From contig NZ_AP018288.1 in assembly GCF_002368335.1 (NCBI RefSeq), positions 3,955,323-4,019,322 on the forward strand: 64,000 bases of DNA. Reading direction: 5' to 3'. Shown in pieces: positions 53,379-60,968 of the stretch; within the stretch, counting starts at the first letter, position 1, and each line of letters opens with the position of its first letter. Made by a program: the position numbers and the translations under genes. The notes beneath the pieces were generated by a model. That model was not told the DNA's origin, ran no database searches, and saw only the letters and a list, made by a program, of their open reading frames with translations. Source of the stretch: Nostoc sp. NIES-4103. GTDB taxonomy: Bacteria; Cyanobacteriota; Cyanobacteriia; Cyanobacteriales; Nostocaceae.

Positions 53379-53933
53379 TTATCTTCCCTTTGCTAAATCG
53401 GCATAAATTACAATTTCTACACCCAAAACTATTAATAGTGCTAGTTCAATCCAACAAAGGACTTGAGTAATTCCAAGGGGTTGTGGTACTAAAATCCAAA
53501 ACGCTATTAATCCAACTATTCCAGAAAAGACAAATGTTATTTGATCAATAATTAGCTGCGCTATTTTGCGTCGTTTCCGCCGCTGGTCGTTTCTATGAGC
53601 AATTTCCCAACCAAAGATAGAATCAATATCATCATTAGCAGTCTCTTTCTTGATTTTTTCAACCAAAGTCAAGCGAATATACCTACCAATAGCAGTAATT
53701 TTTTCATCATTAACTAGATAATTCCAACCGAGAATTAGACAAACCCAAGGAATAACAAGAAGTGCATAATAGTTAGCTTTATTGGAGACTGCGAAAGATA
53801 TGACTGCACCAAATACCCCAAGTGTGACGTAAAGCAAGTTGTCGCGGAAGCCAATGCGTTGCGTTTGCTCATCCTTGAGTTTTTCATATTCCTGAAGATA
53901 AACTTCTAACATTCGTGGTTGATCATTACTCAT
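53379..53933 (-). CDS. Four-TM membrane protein, third gene of the SNF2-nucleosidase operon
   Basis: 184 aa. The N terminus is amphipathic (MLEVYLQEYEKLKDEQTQRIGFRD). Two TM helices follow (about 31-48 and 54-70), then a charged cytoplasmic loop of ~65 residues rich in Arg/Lys (HRNDQRRKRRK) and two further TMs (about 130-148 and 155-175). No enzymatic motif. It follows the SNF2-fusion gene by 56 bp on the same strand. Membrane partners of this shape are often effectors in bacterial conflict systems, so a membrane-disrupting or signalling role is a reasonable guess, not a finding. Confidence 0.75.
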   Translation of the reverse strand: MSNDQPRMLEVYLQEYEKLKDEQTQRIGFRDNLLYVTLGVFGAVISFAVSNKANYYALLVIPWVCLILGWNYLVNDEKITAIGRYIRLTLVEKIKKETANDDIDSIFGWEIAHRNDQRRKRRKIAQLIIDQITFVFSGIVGLIAFWILVPQPLGITQVLCWIELALLIVLGVEIVIYADLAKGR

Positions 53934-53989
53934 AACGTTTCCCTAATACGGAAAGTGAAGAATTTTCAAATAATTTGAAAATTAAAAAG

Positions 53990-56803
53990 CTAACGGTTTA
54001 GATTTCTTGGTTCAAGAGGTCGGTCGAGAAGGAAATGTTTAGTAAAGCCTGCGGCAACTGAGGCAGCATAGGGATGCCATTCACTATTTTTACTGGAGTC
54101 TGCAAAGTCGCAAATTGCTCTGATAACCAAGTGCTTAACTGTATGAGAACTCTGCCAAGCAGCTGCACTAACACCATAACCTTCCATTTCAAATGCCATA
54201 ATTTTGCGATGTCTATTAGCTATTTCGTCACGCACTACTGCATCAGCAATTACTTTTTCGCCAGAAGCAATAGCATCGTAATAAATTTTGGGACGAACCT
54301 CAGTTTTATCTGGTCTTGCTACTGGTATTGGCTCATTCCATGCAGGAATGGTAGTAACTCGGCTCCATAATGTAGCATCAGCTCTATACATGATAGGTTC
54401 TGGCAGTCTACCTTGTGGTGTTTCTTTTCCTCGGTCATAATAGTAAATGTCTCTGGCGATAATTAAATCACCTAAATGCTGATTTTGGCGTGCTGCTCCT
54501 GCTATACCCACCATCAATATAGCTTGTGGTTTCCACTCAGTAATGATGTTTGATGCCATTACTGCTGCTTCAACATTGGACATCTCAGGCAACTGTGCAA
54601 CCACGATTTCATAAAAACCACCCTTTTGAAGTTCAATCTGGTTACGCCAGTATACACGCGGCCCTTTAAACACTCGATGTTCTGGTGTTATTTTAAAGGC
54701 TTCACATACAGCTTGCCGTTCAGTCTCAATAGCTGTAATAATTGCAAAATCTATCAAAGGTTCTGTAGGTTGACTTACTGATTGTATAGATTTAGTATTT
54801 TCATCTATCGAGTAACTATTAGTTTTTTTATCAGTTGTAGATATTTTTAGTCCAAATATATCTAGCCATTCTTCAGTAGATATAGCATTTTCAATCTCTT
54901 CTTCTGCCAGAGAATCAATTACATTTTCAATTAATAAGCCTTTTTCAAAAAGTTTTTTATGTATTTTTTCTTCTATAGTATCTTTCATCCAAAAACTATA
55001 AACTATTAATGTATTTTTTTGTCCTACTCGATGCGCTCTATCTTCAGCCTGCCTCATTGTTGCAGGATTCCACAACTGGTCAAAATGAATGACATACGAT
55101 GCTTCAGTTAAAGTTAAACCAGTTCCAGCAGACTGAAGTGTAGCTAAAAAAACGTGAATATCCGACTTCTTTCTAAATTCATTAATAGCGTTACTTCTCT
55201 GCTGTACAGACATTTCACCATTATATGAAACAAAGCCTATTCCCTCCTGACGTAAAAGGGTTTCAATTTTATTAATTCCCTCTTGTTTATACTGAGAGAA
55301 TACTAGAACTTTTTCTCCATTAGCGGCTATTGTTTCTATATATTCCATTAAAAGTTCACTCTTTGGACTAATTGACTGGCCAGAAGCAAAATTACATATT
55401 TTCTTTAAATCACCAATAAGTGTAAAAATATTATTTCTAAGAGAACCACTTTCTGTTTGAATTGATGTTTGCAATTGAAGACGACCAATCTTTAACGCTT
55501 TTTCGTACTCATTCTTTTGATTGTAATCAAGGTCTAACCAGCGCTCTTGAGGTATCTTTGGAGGCAATTCTTGCAGTACATGACGCTTCAATCGGCGAAG
55601 CATATATGGTTTTATTATACTGTTGACTTGTTCTGGTGAATAATCAACCCCACTAAAAAGATTTGGTTTAATAAATTCAAAAATTGATATAACGTCTTCA
55701 ATATTATTTTGAATTGGAGTACCGGTTAAAGCCCAACGGTACTTTGGTTGTAATTTTCTAATAGCCCGTGATATTTTAGAACTTTTATTTTTAATTTTTT
55801 GTGCTTCATCTAGAATAACGCTATCAAATTTTTGAACATCAGTTTTTTCTAAAATGCCCTTTTCTATGTCGTTACGAACACTCTCATAAGTTGCAATAAA
55901 AATGTGAGCAGGCTTTCTCCAATCAAGCCTGCGCTGTTCAGGGTTACCCCTAACAACCGTTACTAAAAGTTCTCTAGCCCAATGGTAAAAATGACCGTCC
56001 CATCCTTCTGATTTTCCAGTCTCTTCGCTCAAATAAGCACTACCAATAACTGATAAAGGACAAATGATCAAAGCACAATGTATTTTCCCTTGTCTAAAGA
56101 GAATACGCAAAGAATTAACTGTTTGAACCGTTTTCCCGGTTCCCATTTCGTCTGCGAGCAAAGCGGAGGTATTTTGAACTAAGAAATTAATTCCCTCTAC
56201 TTGATAATTACGCAAAGGTTGGAAAAAATCGATATCAGCGAAGTCAAAAAGCAGAGGTGGACAGAGTGATGGATAAAGTAAGTCCCATTCATCTAAACCT
56301 ACAATTTGAGAATTAGCCTTACGTATTTTTGGAACTGATTGTAATTTGCCTGTTTGATTTTTCAAAGGGTTATAAAAAATTTTACCCTTTATGCTCAGTT
56401 CCTGAAATAGTTTCAATATATTTTCTGAAATATAGGGTTGTTTAAGCCTCAATATATTTTCATAATCTAATATTTCAGGAGAAATAATAGATATTAAAGA
56501 GGAATAATGACTTATATGAAGTGAACTTAATGACCAATTGATAAATGGTTCATAAGTGTTGACTATTGATAATGGCTCATGCTTTGTAAAAATTTCAGGA
56601 TAAGCAAGCAGTAAGTTATCTGAAATTACTATTTGTGAAATACTTGAACAAATGTTGTCAGATATCAATACAGATGATATTAAAAAATTTATTTCATAAT
56701 GATTGGGAGGTGATATCCTCCATTCTTCTATTGGCCTTTGAGGAAGTATAGTAAATTTTGAAAATATTTTAATTGTTATTGTAGCAAGAAATTTTAGTAT
56801 CAT
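53990..56803 (-). CDS. SNF2-family helicase fused to an MTA/SAH-nucleosidase-like (PNP_UDP) domain
   Basis: 937 aa. Residues about 1-195 match nothing known to me. The SNF2 ATPase spans about 196-625: Walker A LLADEMGTGKT (Lys224), DEAQ box VILDEAQKIKN, motif III ALTGTPIQNN, then helicase-C motifs LVFSQYKQEG, LQSAGTGLTLTEA and RQAEDRAHRVGQ. Residues about 690-925 form a nucleoside-phosphorylase fold: FAIITAIETERQAV (catalytic Glu), MVGIAGAARQ, IMAFEMEGYGVSAAA (ribose-site Met-Glu) and RAICDFADSS (catalytic Asp). Both halves appear catalytically complete. It starts 15 bp after the 173-aa gene and precedes the four-TM gene. The fusion suggests DNA or nucleoprotein sensing coupled to nucleoside/nucleotide cleavage, probably defence; that is inference. 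Confidence 0.92.
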   Translation of the reverse strand: MILKFLATITIKIFSKFTILPQRPIEEWRISPPNHYEINFLISSVLISDNICSSISQIVISDNLLLAYPEIFTKHEPLSIVNTYEPFINWSLSSLHISHYSSLISIISPEILDYENILRLKQPYISENILKLFQELSIKGKIFYNPLKNQTGKLQSVPKIRKANSQIVGLDEWDLLYPSLCPPLLFDFADIDFFQPLRNYQVEGINFLVQNTSALLADEMGTGKTVQTVNSLRILFRQGKIHCALIICPLSVIGSAYLSEETGKSEGWDGHFYHWARELLVTVVRGNPEQRRLDWRKPAHIFIATYESVRNDIEKGILEKTDVQKFDSVILDEAQKIKNKSSKISRAIRKLQPKYRWALTGTPIQNNIEDVISIFEFIKPNLFSGVDYSPEQVNSIIKPYMLRRLKRHVLQELPPKIPQERWLDLDYNQKNEYEKALKIGRLQLQTSIQTESGSLRNNIFTLIGDLKKICNFASGQSISPKSELLMEYIETIAANGEKVLVFSQYKQEGINKIETLLRQEGIGFVSYNGEMSVQQRSNAINEFRKKSDIHVFLATLQSAGTGLTLTEASYVIHFDQLWNPATMRQAEDRAHRVGQKNTLIVYSFWMKDTIEEKIHKKLFEKGLLIENVIDSLAEEEIENAISTEEWLDIFGLKISTTDKKTNSYSIDENTKSIQSVSQPTEPLIDFAIITAIETERQAVCEAFKITPEHRVFKGPRVYWRNQIELQKGGFYEIVVAQLPEMSNVEAAVMASNIITEWKPQAILMVGIAGAARQNQHLGDLIIARDIYYYDRGKETPQGRLPEPIMYRADATLWSRVTTIPAWNEPIPVARPDKTEVRPKIYYDAIASGEKVIADAVVRDEIANRHRKIMAFEMEGYGVSAAAWQSSHTVKHLVIRAICDFADSSKNSEWHPYAASVAAGFTKHFLLDRPLEPRNLNR

Positions 56804-56818
56804 TGAAACCTGATGTAA

Positions 56819-57340
56819 TTAAGCTTTTAATTGTTCACAAGTATCATAAATGCGTTGAAATGGTTCAAGTAAATCTCTAGATGCATATACTTGTTCTAAC
56901 TGCCATCGTACATCTTCTAGATTTCCTATATTTTCTGGTGTTGTGATGCGTAAGTTAGGGAATTTGGAGGAGGTTATTTCTTTAGTGTTGGCTTGATATG
57001 TTACATTATCTTGTTCGAGTATTTGAATTGTAGGAATTTCTTGTTTTTGATTAACATCAATTAATATTTTATCCTGAATTAAAACAATATCAGGTTTTTC
57101 TTTTAAAGCTTTAAGTAAAGGAACTGCGATTAGTTCTACAAGAATATAATCATATAAAATTTCACCATAAAGTGTTCTCTGGATTTTTGTAGGACGCACG
57201 GGTTCAGTCACACGAAATTCAAGTGGTTTTGTTTCTTTATCTGTAACTAATACAGCGCCTCGAATTGCATCATTATCAAATTGGTATTTTAAGAGAAAAC
57301 CAATTTTAAAATTATCCATACTTGGGTATATACGTCCCAT
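56819..57340 (-). CDS. Hypothetical protein, first gene of the SNF2-nucleosidase operon
   Basis: 173 aa, soluble, alpha/beta composition: FKIGFLLKYQFDNDAIRGAV, a basic TEPVRPTKIQRTLYGEILYDY segment, DIVLIQDKILIDVNQKQEIP and a helical C terminus (LEDVRWQLEQVYASRDLLEPF). No motif that I recognise. It ends 15 bp before the SNF2-fusion start and is preceded by a promoter-like AT-rich region, so it heads the operon. It may be a sensor or adaptor for the fusion protein (inference). Confidence 0.75.
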   Translation of the reverse strand: MGRIYPSMDNFKIGFLLKYQFDNDAIRGAVLVTDKETKPLEFRVTEPVRPTKIQRTLYGEILYDYILVELIAVPLLKALKEKPDIVLIQDKILIDVNQKQEIPTIQILEQDNVTYQANTKEITSSKFPNLRITTPENIGNLEDVRWQLEQVYASRDLLEPFQRIYDTCEQLKA

Positions 57341-57470
57341 ATAATCCTCTCTATAAAGTTATTATCGTCATTTTAACTGTATTATATACTACAACAAGCT
57401 CATGTTAAACAACAGTAATTAATAAAATACCTAAAGCAAAAGCTTTTTTAATACAATCAAGGAATGGTCA

Positions 57471-57590
57471 TACAGCAGATTTCAACAAGCGTGAGGTACA
57501 AAAATACCCCACCCGCGCTACGGTACACCCTCACCTTGGCAAGGGGAGGGTTGGGGATGGGTATACTTGATCCACATGAAAAGTGCTGTA
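57471..57590. mobile_element. MITE-like element, family E
   Basis: TACAGCAGATTTCA (57471-57484) and TGAAAAGTGCTGTA (57577-57590) are complementary at 12 of 14 positions. The interior holds complementary TACCCCACCC and GGGTTGGGGATGGG tracts. It lies upstream of the SNF2-nucleosidase operon. The rest of the 57341-57738 gap is AT-rich with HIP1 sites. Confidence 0.65.
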
Positions 57591-57738
57591 TCTAGATGAC
57601 TTCACCCAATCTATACCAACAGACATGTTGATCAATTGTTACGTTCTGCGATCGCACTTCACCCAACCTACAACGAAAAGCGATCGCACTACAATTAACT
57701 CAAGCACTATCCCCATACCACTAGCCTGAAATACTCAA

Positions 57739-57999
57739 ATGCAGAGAGTTTCAATTGATGAGATCCAACGAGATCCTTTGAAGTACCTGAATCAAGTTGC
57801 AGCAGGTGAAAGCTTTATTATTGTCCAAGGAGACAAACCAATTGCTGAATTAAAACCAATAATTGATATCAATAAACAGCTTAGACCATTTGGATTATGT
57901 GCAGGAGAATTTATAGTACCTAATGATTTTGATGCACCTTTACCTGAAGAGATTCTGAACTCATTTCACCCAGCATACAATCAAAGAGCGATCGCCTAA
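57739..57999 (+). CDS. Phd/YefM-family antitoxin, orphan
   Basis: 86 aa. MQRVSIDEIQRDPLKYLNQV and GESFIIVQGDKPIAELKPI form the Phd/YefM DNA-binding and dimer part. The tail RPFGLCAGEFIVPNDFDAPL matches antitoxins normally paired with PIN (VapC) toxins. No PIN-type toxin ORF follows on this strand: the next gene is convergent, 19 bp away, and belongs to another system. It is either orphaned or acts in trans. Confidence 0.85.
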   Translation: MQRVSIDEIQRDPLKYLNQVAAGESFIIVQGDKPIAELKPIIDINKQLRPFGLCAGEFIVPNDFDAPLPEEILNSFHPAYNQRAIA

Positions 58000-58018
58000 C
58001 ACAAAACAACATTAATGT

Positions 58019-58402
58019 TTAATATTCTTGAATCACAAATACTTGTGTCGAAGAGCCTTTTTGATTTTGTTTTTTAATTCTAATCAATTTGCCTGTTAAA
58101 GGCTGGGTATTCTGAATAAGGAACTCGTAAATTATCTCACTCTGTCTTTTATAATCTCGGTCTTCCTTACAAATTATAATTCCACTATGCTTTTGACCTT
58201 GTTTATGAAGACTAATAAAATCTTCTCGATTTAGAGTAATGACAACTCGTTCCTGTTTATGAGCAAAGTTTAATACTTCTGCATCACTAATTGACTGATT
58301 TGCTTGTCCAGCCTCATAGGATGTCAGTACATCATAGCCAAGCTGACGTAACTCTTGAACTAAATCTAGAGGAAAATTTTCATTAGCATAGAATTTGGTC
58401 AT
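58019..58402 (-). CDS. DUF5615 PIN-like toxin
   Basis: 127 aa. KFYANENFPLDLVQELRQLG gives the first acidic site (usual D-E-N/D, here A-N-E-N). The phrase DVLTSYEAGQANQSISDAEVL and VVITLNREDFISLH give the further acids of the Mut7-C/PIN-like fold. Probable ribonuclease toxin partner of the DUF433 gene immediately upstream, from which it is separated by 1 bp. The first Asp of the family consensus reads Ala here, with Asn-Glu-Asn following; other acids are intact. Confidence 0.85.
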   Translation of the reverse strand: MTKFYANENFPLDLVQELRQLGYDVLTSYEAGQANQSISDAEVLNFAHKQERVVITLNREDFISLHKQGQKHSGIIICKEDRDYKRQSEIIYEFLIQNTQPLTGKLIRIKKQNQKGSSTQVFVIQEY

Positions 58403-58403
58403 G

Positions 58404-58646
58404 TTATGCGTCGTCAGCTATAATTCGGTCAATTTCTTGCGGATGTTCTTCATAATACGACCAAGCTGTTTTTAAATCTTCAGGTGTTAACACCGGATAA
58501 TTTCTTAGTAATTCTTCTTCAGAAGCGCCTTGCTGACGAAAAGAAACTAGAGTCCAAACAGCGATGCGAGTGTCGCGGATGCGTGCATTCCCTCCACAAA
58601 CTCCAGGTGTTTTTTGAATAAAATATCTTTGAATTTTTGGTGACAT
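58404..58646 (-). CDS. DUF433 antitoxin
   Basis: 80 aa. RYFIQKTPGVCGGNARIRDTRIAVW and LRNYPVLTPEDLKTAWSYYEEHPQEID are the conserved DUF433 winged-helix pattern (GGxxxIxGTRI-like and YPxLTxEDLxxA). In bacterial genomes it is paired with DUF5615 as a toxin-antitoxin module; here the two genes are 1 bp apart and form an operon, antitoxin first. Confidence 0.9.
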   Translation of the reverse strand: MSPKIQRYFIQKTPGVCGGNARIRDTRIAVWTLVSFRQQGASEEELLRNYPVLTPEDLKTAWSYYEEHPQEIDRIIADDA

Positions 58647-58695
58647 AGATATTTAGCTGAATTTACAGTCCAGAATTCAAATTAGACAACTCTAT

Positions 58696-58788
58696 ATAAT
58701 GCAATACAGTTCAGTTAAGCATTTGTTCCTTTTCTTGGTTTCTTCTCTTGGCGTCCTTGGCGTTCTTGGCGGTTCGTTAAAAAAAGAC
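58696..58788. repeat. Uninterrupted copy of the CTTGGCGTTCTTGGCGGTTCG repeat
   Basis: TTCAGTTAAGCATTTG at the left and GGCGGTTCGTTAAAAAAAG at the right match the outer parts of 21020-21197, without the nested insert. The GGTTCGTT end also recurs, inverted, at 20946 and 53279. The rest of 58647-58955 holds no gene. Confidence 0.65.
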
Positions 58789-58955
58789 TTTGACAAAAAG
58801 TTTTAGTCTTAATTTAACCGTAATGCTATATAATCTACATTAGAGTTTAAGCTCTGTACTGCAAATAGCGATCGCTTGATAAATCATAATAAATAAAAAA
58901 GGGATGATTGCCACAATCCCTTTTTAAAAACAAAAATTATATTCAGTTCACTTAA

Positions 58956-59330
58956 TTAGAAGACTCGAAAAATAAACGGATAACGGAAAGGTTCATCAGG
59001 TTTACCGAGACAGTGTAAAATTGCCCAAATTGTCAATCCCCAGTGCAGTGCAAAGCCCAAAGCAATAACGGGGAAGAACAAAATTCCGCCAATGCCGAAA
59101 GTTATCCAAGATAGAATTGCAATTGGTACTCCAATTACAGTAGCCCAAAACCAAACATTGAAGTGGAAATTAATCGATTCTTTCGCATTACTTTTAACAA
59201 CTGGGTCGTCAGAAAGTAAGTTAATTACAATAGGAACACCAATGGAAAATAATGCTGTACTAAAGAAAATCGCCCCATGACACAGAGATGACAGCAACTT
59301 ACGCTTATCAGAATCGAATGAAACTTGCAT
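58956..59330 (-). CDS. DUF4870 membrane protein
   Basis: 124 aa with three to four hydrophobic helices (GAIFFSTALFSIGVPIVINLL; HFNVWFWATVIGVPIAILSW; ILFFPVIALGFALHWGLTIW). The DUF4870 hallmark KESINFHFNVWFW sits between TM1 and TM2, and the protein ends with PFRYPFIFRVF. Function unknown. Monocistronic. The 59331-59732 gap downstream of its start holds an AGGGGAGATGGGGAACAGGGG tandem tract (about 59533-59572) and an AACTGACAACTGACAACTGA tract, no gene. Confidence 0.85.
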   Translation of the reverse strand: MQVSFDSDKRKLLSSLCHGAIFFSTALFSIGVPIVINLLSDDPVVKSNAKESINFHFNVWFWATVIGVPIAILSWITFGIGGILFFPVIALGFALHWGLTIWAILHCLGKPDEPFRYPFIFRVF

Positions 59331-59732
59331 CCTGGCGGCTCCTCAATTCGCTCTATGGTTTTAATTTTAACGGACTATTGAAAGGCTTAGTATTAGAGTT
59401 TACCGTACTCAGGAAATTTTGAGACTTATTCTTTAGATAGATTAACTTTTGCTGCGATTCCTGAAACATAAGTTATGAGGTTTACCGAACCCTGATTTAC
59501 TCCTTTCCCACCTGAAGATTACCGTTTAGACAGCAGGGGAGATGGGGAACAGGGGAGATGGGGAGCAGGGGAGGAACATCCACACCACTTTTTGCCTCCC
59601 TTATTTAAGATTTACTGGGTATTAATGACAACTGACAACTGACAACTGACGAATTAGTATTACATCCGTAAAATATCCTGTAAAGTAGGCATTAGCTATG
59701 CCTAACAATTAATTGAAAAAGGTGGTAAAAAA

Positions 59733-59993
59733 ATGGGTCGGATAAATCCCTACACACTGCAAATGCAGATTACCCGAATGTTTGAACAAGGGCAATCATT
59801 CTTTGCGACAACCAAAGTACAGGAATGGTTGAAAGAACGCAAACACAATCCATTGGATTATGACATTATTTTCCATCAAAAACCTGCTCCTCCAGGTTCA
59901 AAAGAAGTGATGGTAGTAGAAATTGAATTGCGTCGCAAAGATGGACAACCTGTAGATCCGTGGCTGCAAGAACAAGCTAACCTCCATGCTTGA
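59733..59993 (+). CDS. Small conserved cyanobacterial protein
   Basis: 86 aa: MGRINPYTLQMQITRMFEQG, then FFATTKVQEWLKERKHNPLDY, a central proline-rich HQKPAPPGSKEVMVVEIELR strand and a polar tail. It is soluble and has no motif that I can name, but a good ribosome site (AAAGGTGG) lies 10 nt before the ATG and a strong terminator lies downstream, so it is a real, independently transcribed gene. Function unknown. Confidence 0.75.
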   Translation: MGRINPYTLQMQITRMFEQGQSFFATTKVQEWLKERKHNPLDYDIIFHQKPAPPGSKEVMVVEIELRRKDGQPVDPWLQEQANLHA

Positions 59994-60071
59994 TTTCTCT
60001 ATCAAACCAACATTTCCTTTACAACAACTTCAACTGAAATTCACATCTACTTCAAAAGTTTTTACTAAAAT

Positions 60072-60104
60072 AAAGCGTTCCCAATTGCGGAACGCTTTTT
60101 ATTT
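60072..60104 (+). terminator. Rho-independent terminator
   Basis: AAAGCGTTCC (60072-60081) and GGAACGCTTT (60089-60098), 7-nt loop, followed by TTATTT. It ends the 86-aa gene. Confidence 0.85.
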
Positions 60105-60143
60105 GCGTTGTAATCATAATAAATAACTTTTAAAATTATCAAA

Positions 60144-60527
60144 ATGAAATCTAATCGGCGTTGGGTGTTTGCATTTTGGGTTTACTTTGGCATTTTAATG
60201 TCTATCTCTGTGTCAGCTTACTTAAAAATCCTTCCAACTGAAATATCACAATTTCCCTATTACGATACGATTTTGCATTTTCTCTTACTAGGAATCGCTG
60301 CTTACTTGAGTCATCTTGCTTTAAACAAACGTAAAATTCAACTCTTAAACATTTATCTGCCGCTAGCACCATTGATTGTGATATTTTTCTGCCTAGTTGA
60401 TGAAATGATTCAATACTTTGTACCCTACCGCAGCTTTGATTTAGTTGACTTAGCCGCAGACCTTGGCGGTATTGTTTTATTTACGTGGTTAGCAGAAAGA
60501 CAAGGGCCAAGGAGAGTAGGGGAGTAG
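60144..60527 (+). CDS. VanZ-family membrane protein
   Basis: 127 aa with four hydrophobic helices (WVFAFWVYFGILMSISVSAY; YDTILHFLLLGIAAYLSHLA; YLPLAPLIVIFFCLVDEMIQ; LVDLAADLGGIVLFTWLA). The VanZ-like signature is present: D-x-x-x-H-F in TM2 and DEMIQYFVPYRSFDLVDLAADLGG. The family is implicated in teicoplanin resistance in Gram-positives, but its role in cyanobacteria is unknown. Its last codons run into a purine-rich repeat tract, so the C terminus (ERQGPRRVGE) may be partly repeat-derived. Convergent with dnaA. Confidence 0.85.
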   Translation: MKSNRRWVFAFWVYFGILMSISVSAYLKILPTEISQFPYYDTILHFLLLGIAAYLSHLALNKRKIQLLNIYLPLAPLIVIFFCLVDEMIQYFVPYRSFDLVDLAADLGGIVLFTWLAERQGPRRVGE

Positions 60528-60713
60528 GGGGAGATGAGGGAGATGAGGGAGATGAGGGAGATGAGGGAGTGAGGGAGTGAGGGAGATGAGGGAGAAATAA
60601 CTAATACCCAATTCCCAATTCCCAATTCCCAATTCCCAATTCCCAATTCCCAATTCCCAATTCCCAATTCCCAATTCCCCATTCCCAATTCCCAATTCCC
60701 AATTCCCTTTTTC
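60528..60713. repeat. (GAGATGAGG)n and (AATTCCC)n arrays next to the origin
   Basis: GGGAGATGA-type 9-bp units (60528-60595) are followed by about fifteen AATTCCC heptamers (60608-60713), the longest array in the window. Open frames across them are repeat artefacts. Confidence 0.9.
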
Positions 60714-60721
60714 ATATAAAT

Positions 60722-60930
60722 TGTGGAAATTGTGGAAAACTTATTACAAGTCTGTTAAAAAGATAGTTGCTGTAGTTGGTATCTGTGGAAAACTTGTGGA
60801 AAAACCCCGTATTTTTTCCACAGGGTAATTATACTTAATAAAGTTTTCCACAGATAATCACCATTTTTCCACAGAATAATTAAGATTTAATCAGTTTTTA
60901 TACTTTGCTTAAGAATCGCAATAAGCTGCC
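60722..60930. other. oriC: Probable chromosomal replication origin (DnaA-box cluster)
   Basis: Seven DnaA boxes (TTTTCCACA or complement): 60722-60730 (TGTGGAAAT), 60731-60739, 60784-60792 and 60795-60803 in one orientation, then 60814-60822, 60844-60852 and 60865-60873 in the other. An AT-rich segment (60874-60930) could be the unwinding element. The cluster is directly 3' of dnaA. Density and location strongly support oriC. Confidence 0.85.
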
Positions 60931-60968
60931 TAGTAAGCATTTTATTGCAGTTTCGGGAAAACCAAAGA

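Noticed and set aside
54074..54370. Open frame opposite the PNP domain
   Set aside because: It is antisense to a strongly conserved catalytic region and has no ribosome site.
53990..56803. SNF2-PNP fusion as a sequencing or assembly artefact
   Set aside because: Reading frame is continuous over 937 codons, the linker (about 630-690) is an ordinary polar stretch, and no start site or ribosome site separates the two halves.
60600..60715. AATTCCC array as a CRISPR array
   Set aside because: Units are 7 bp, contiguous and without spacers; no cas genes are in the window. It is a short tandem repeat.
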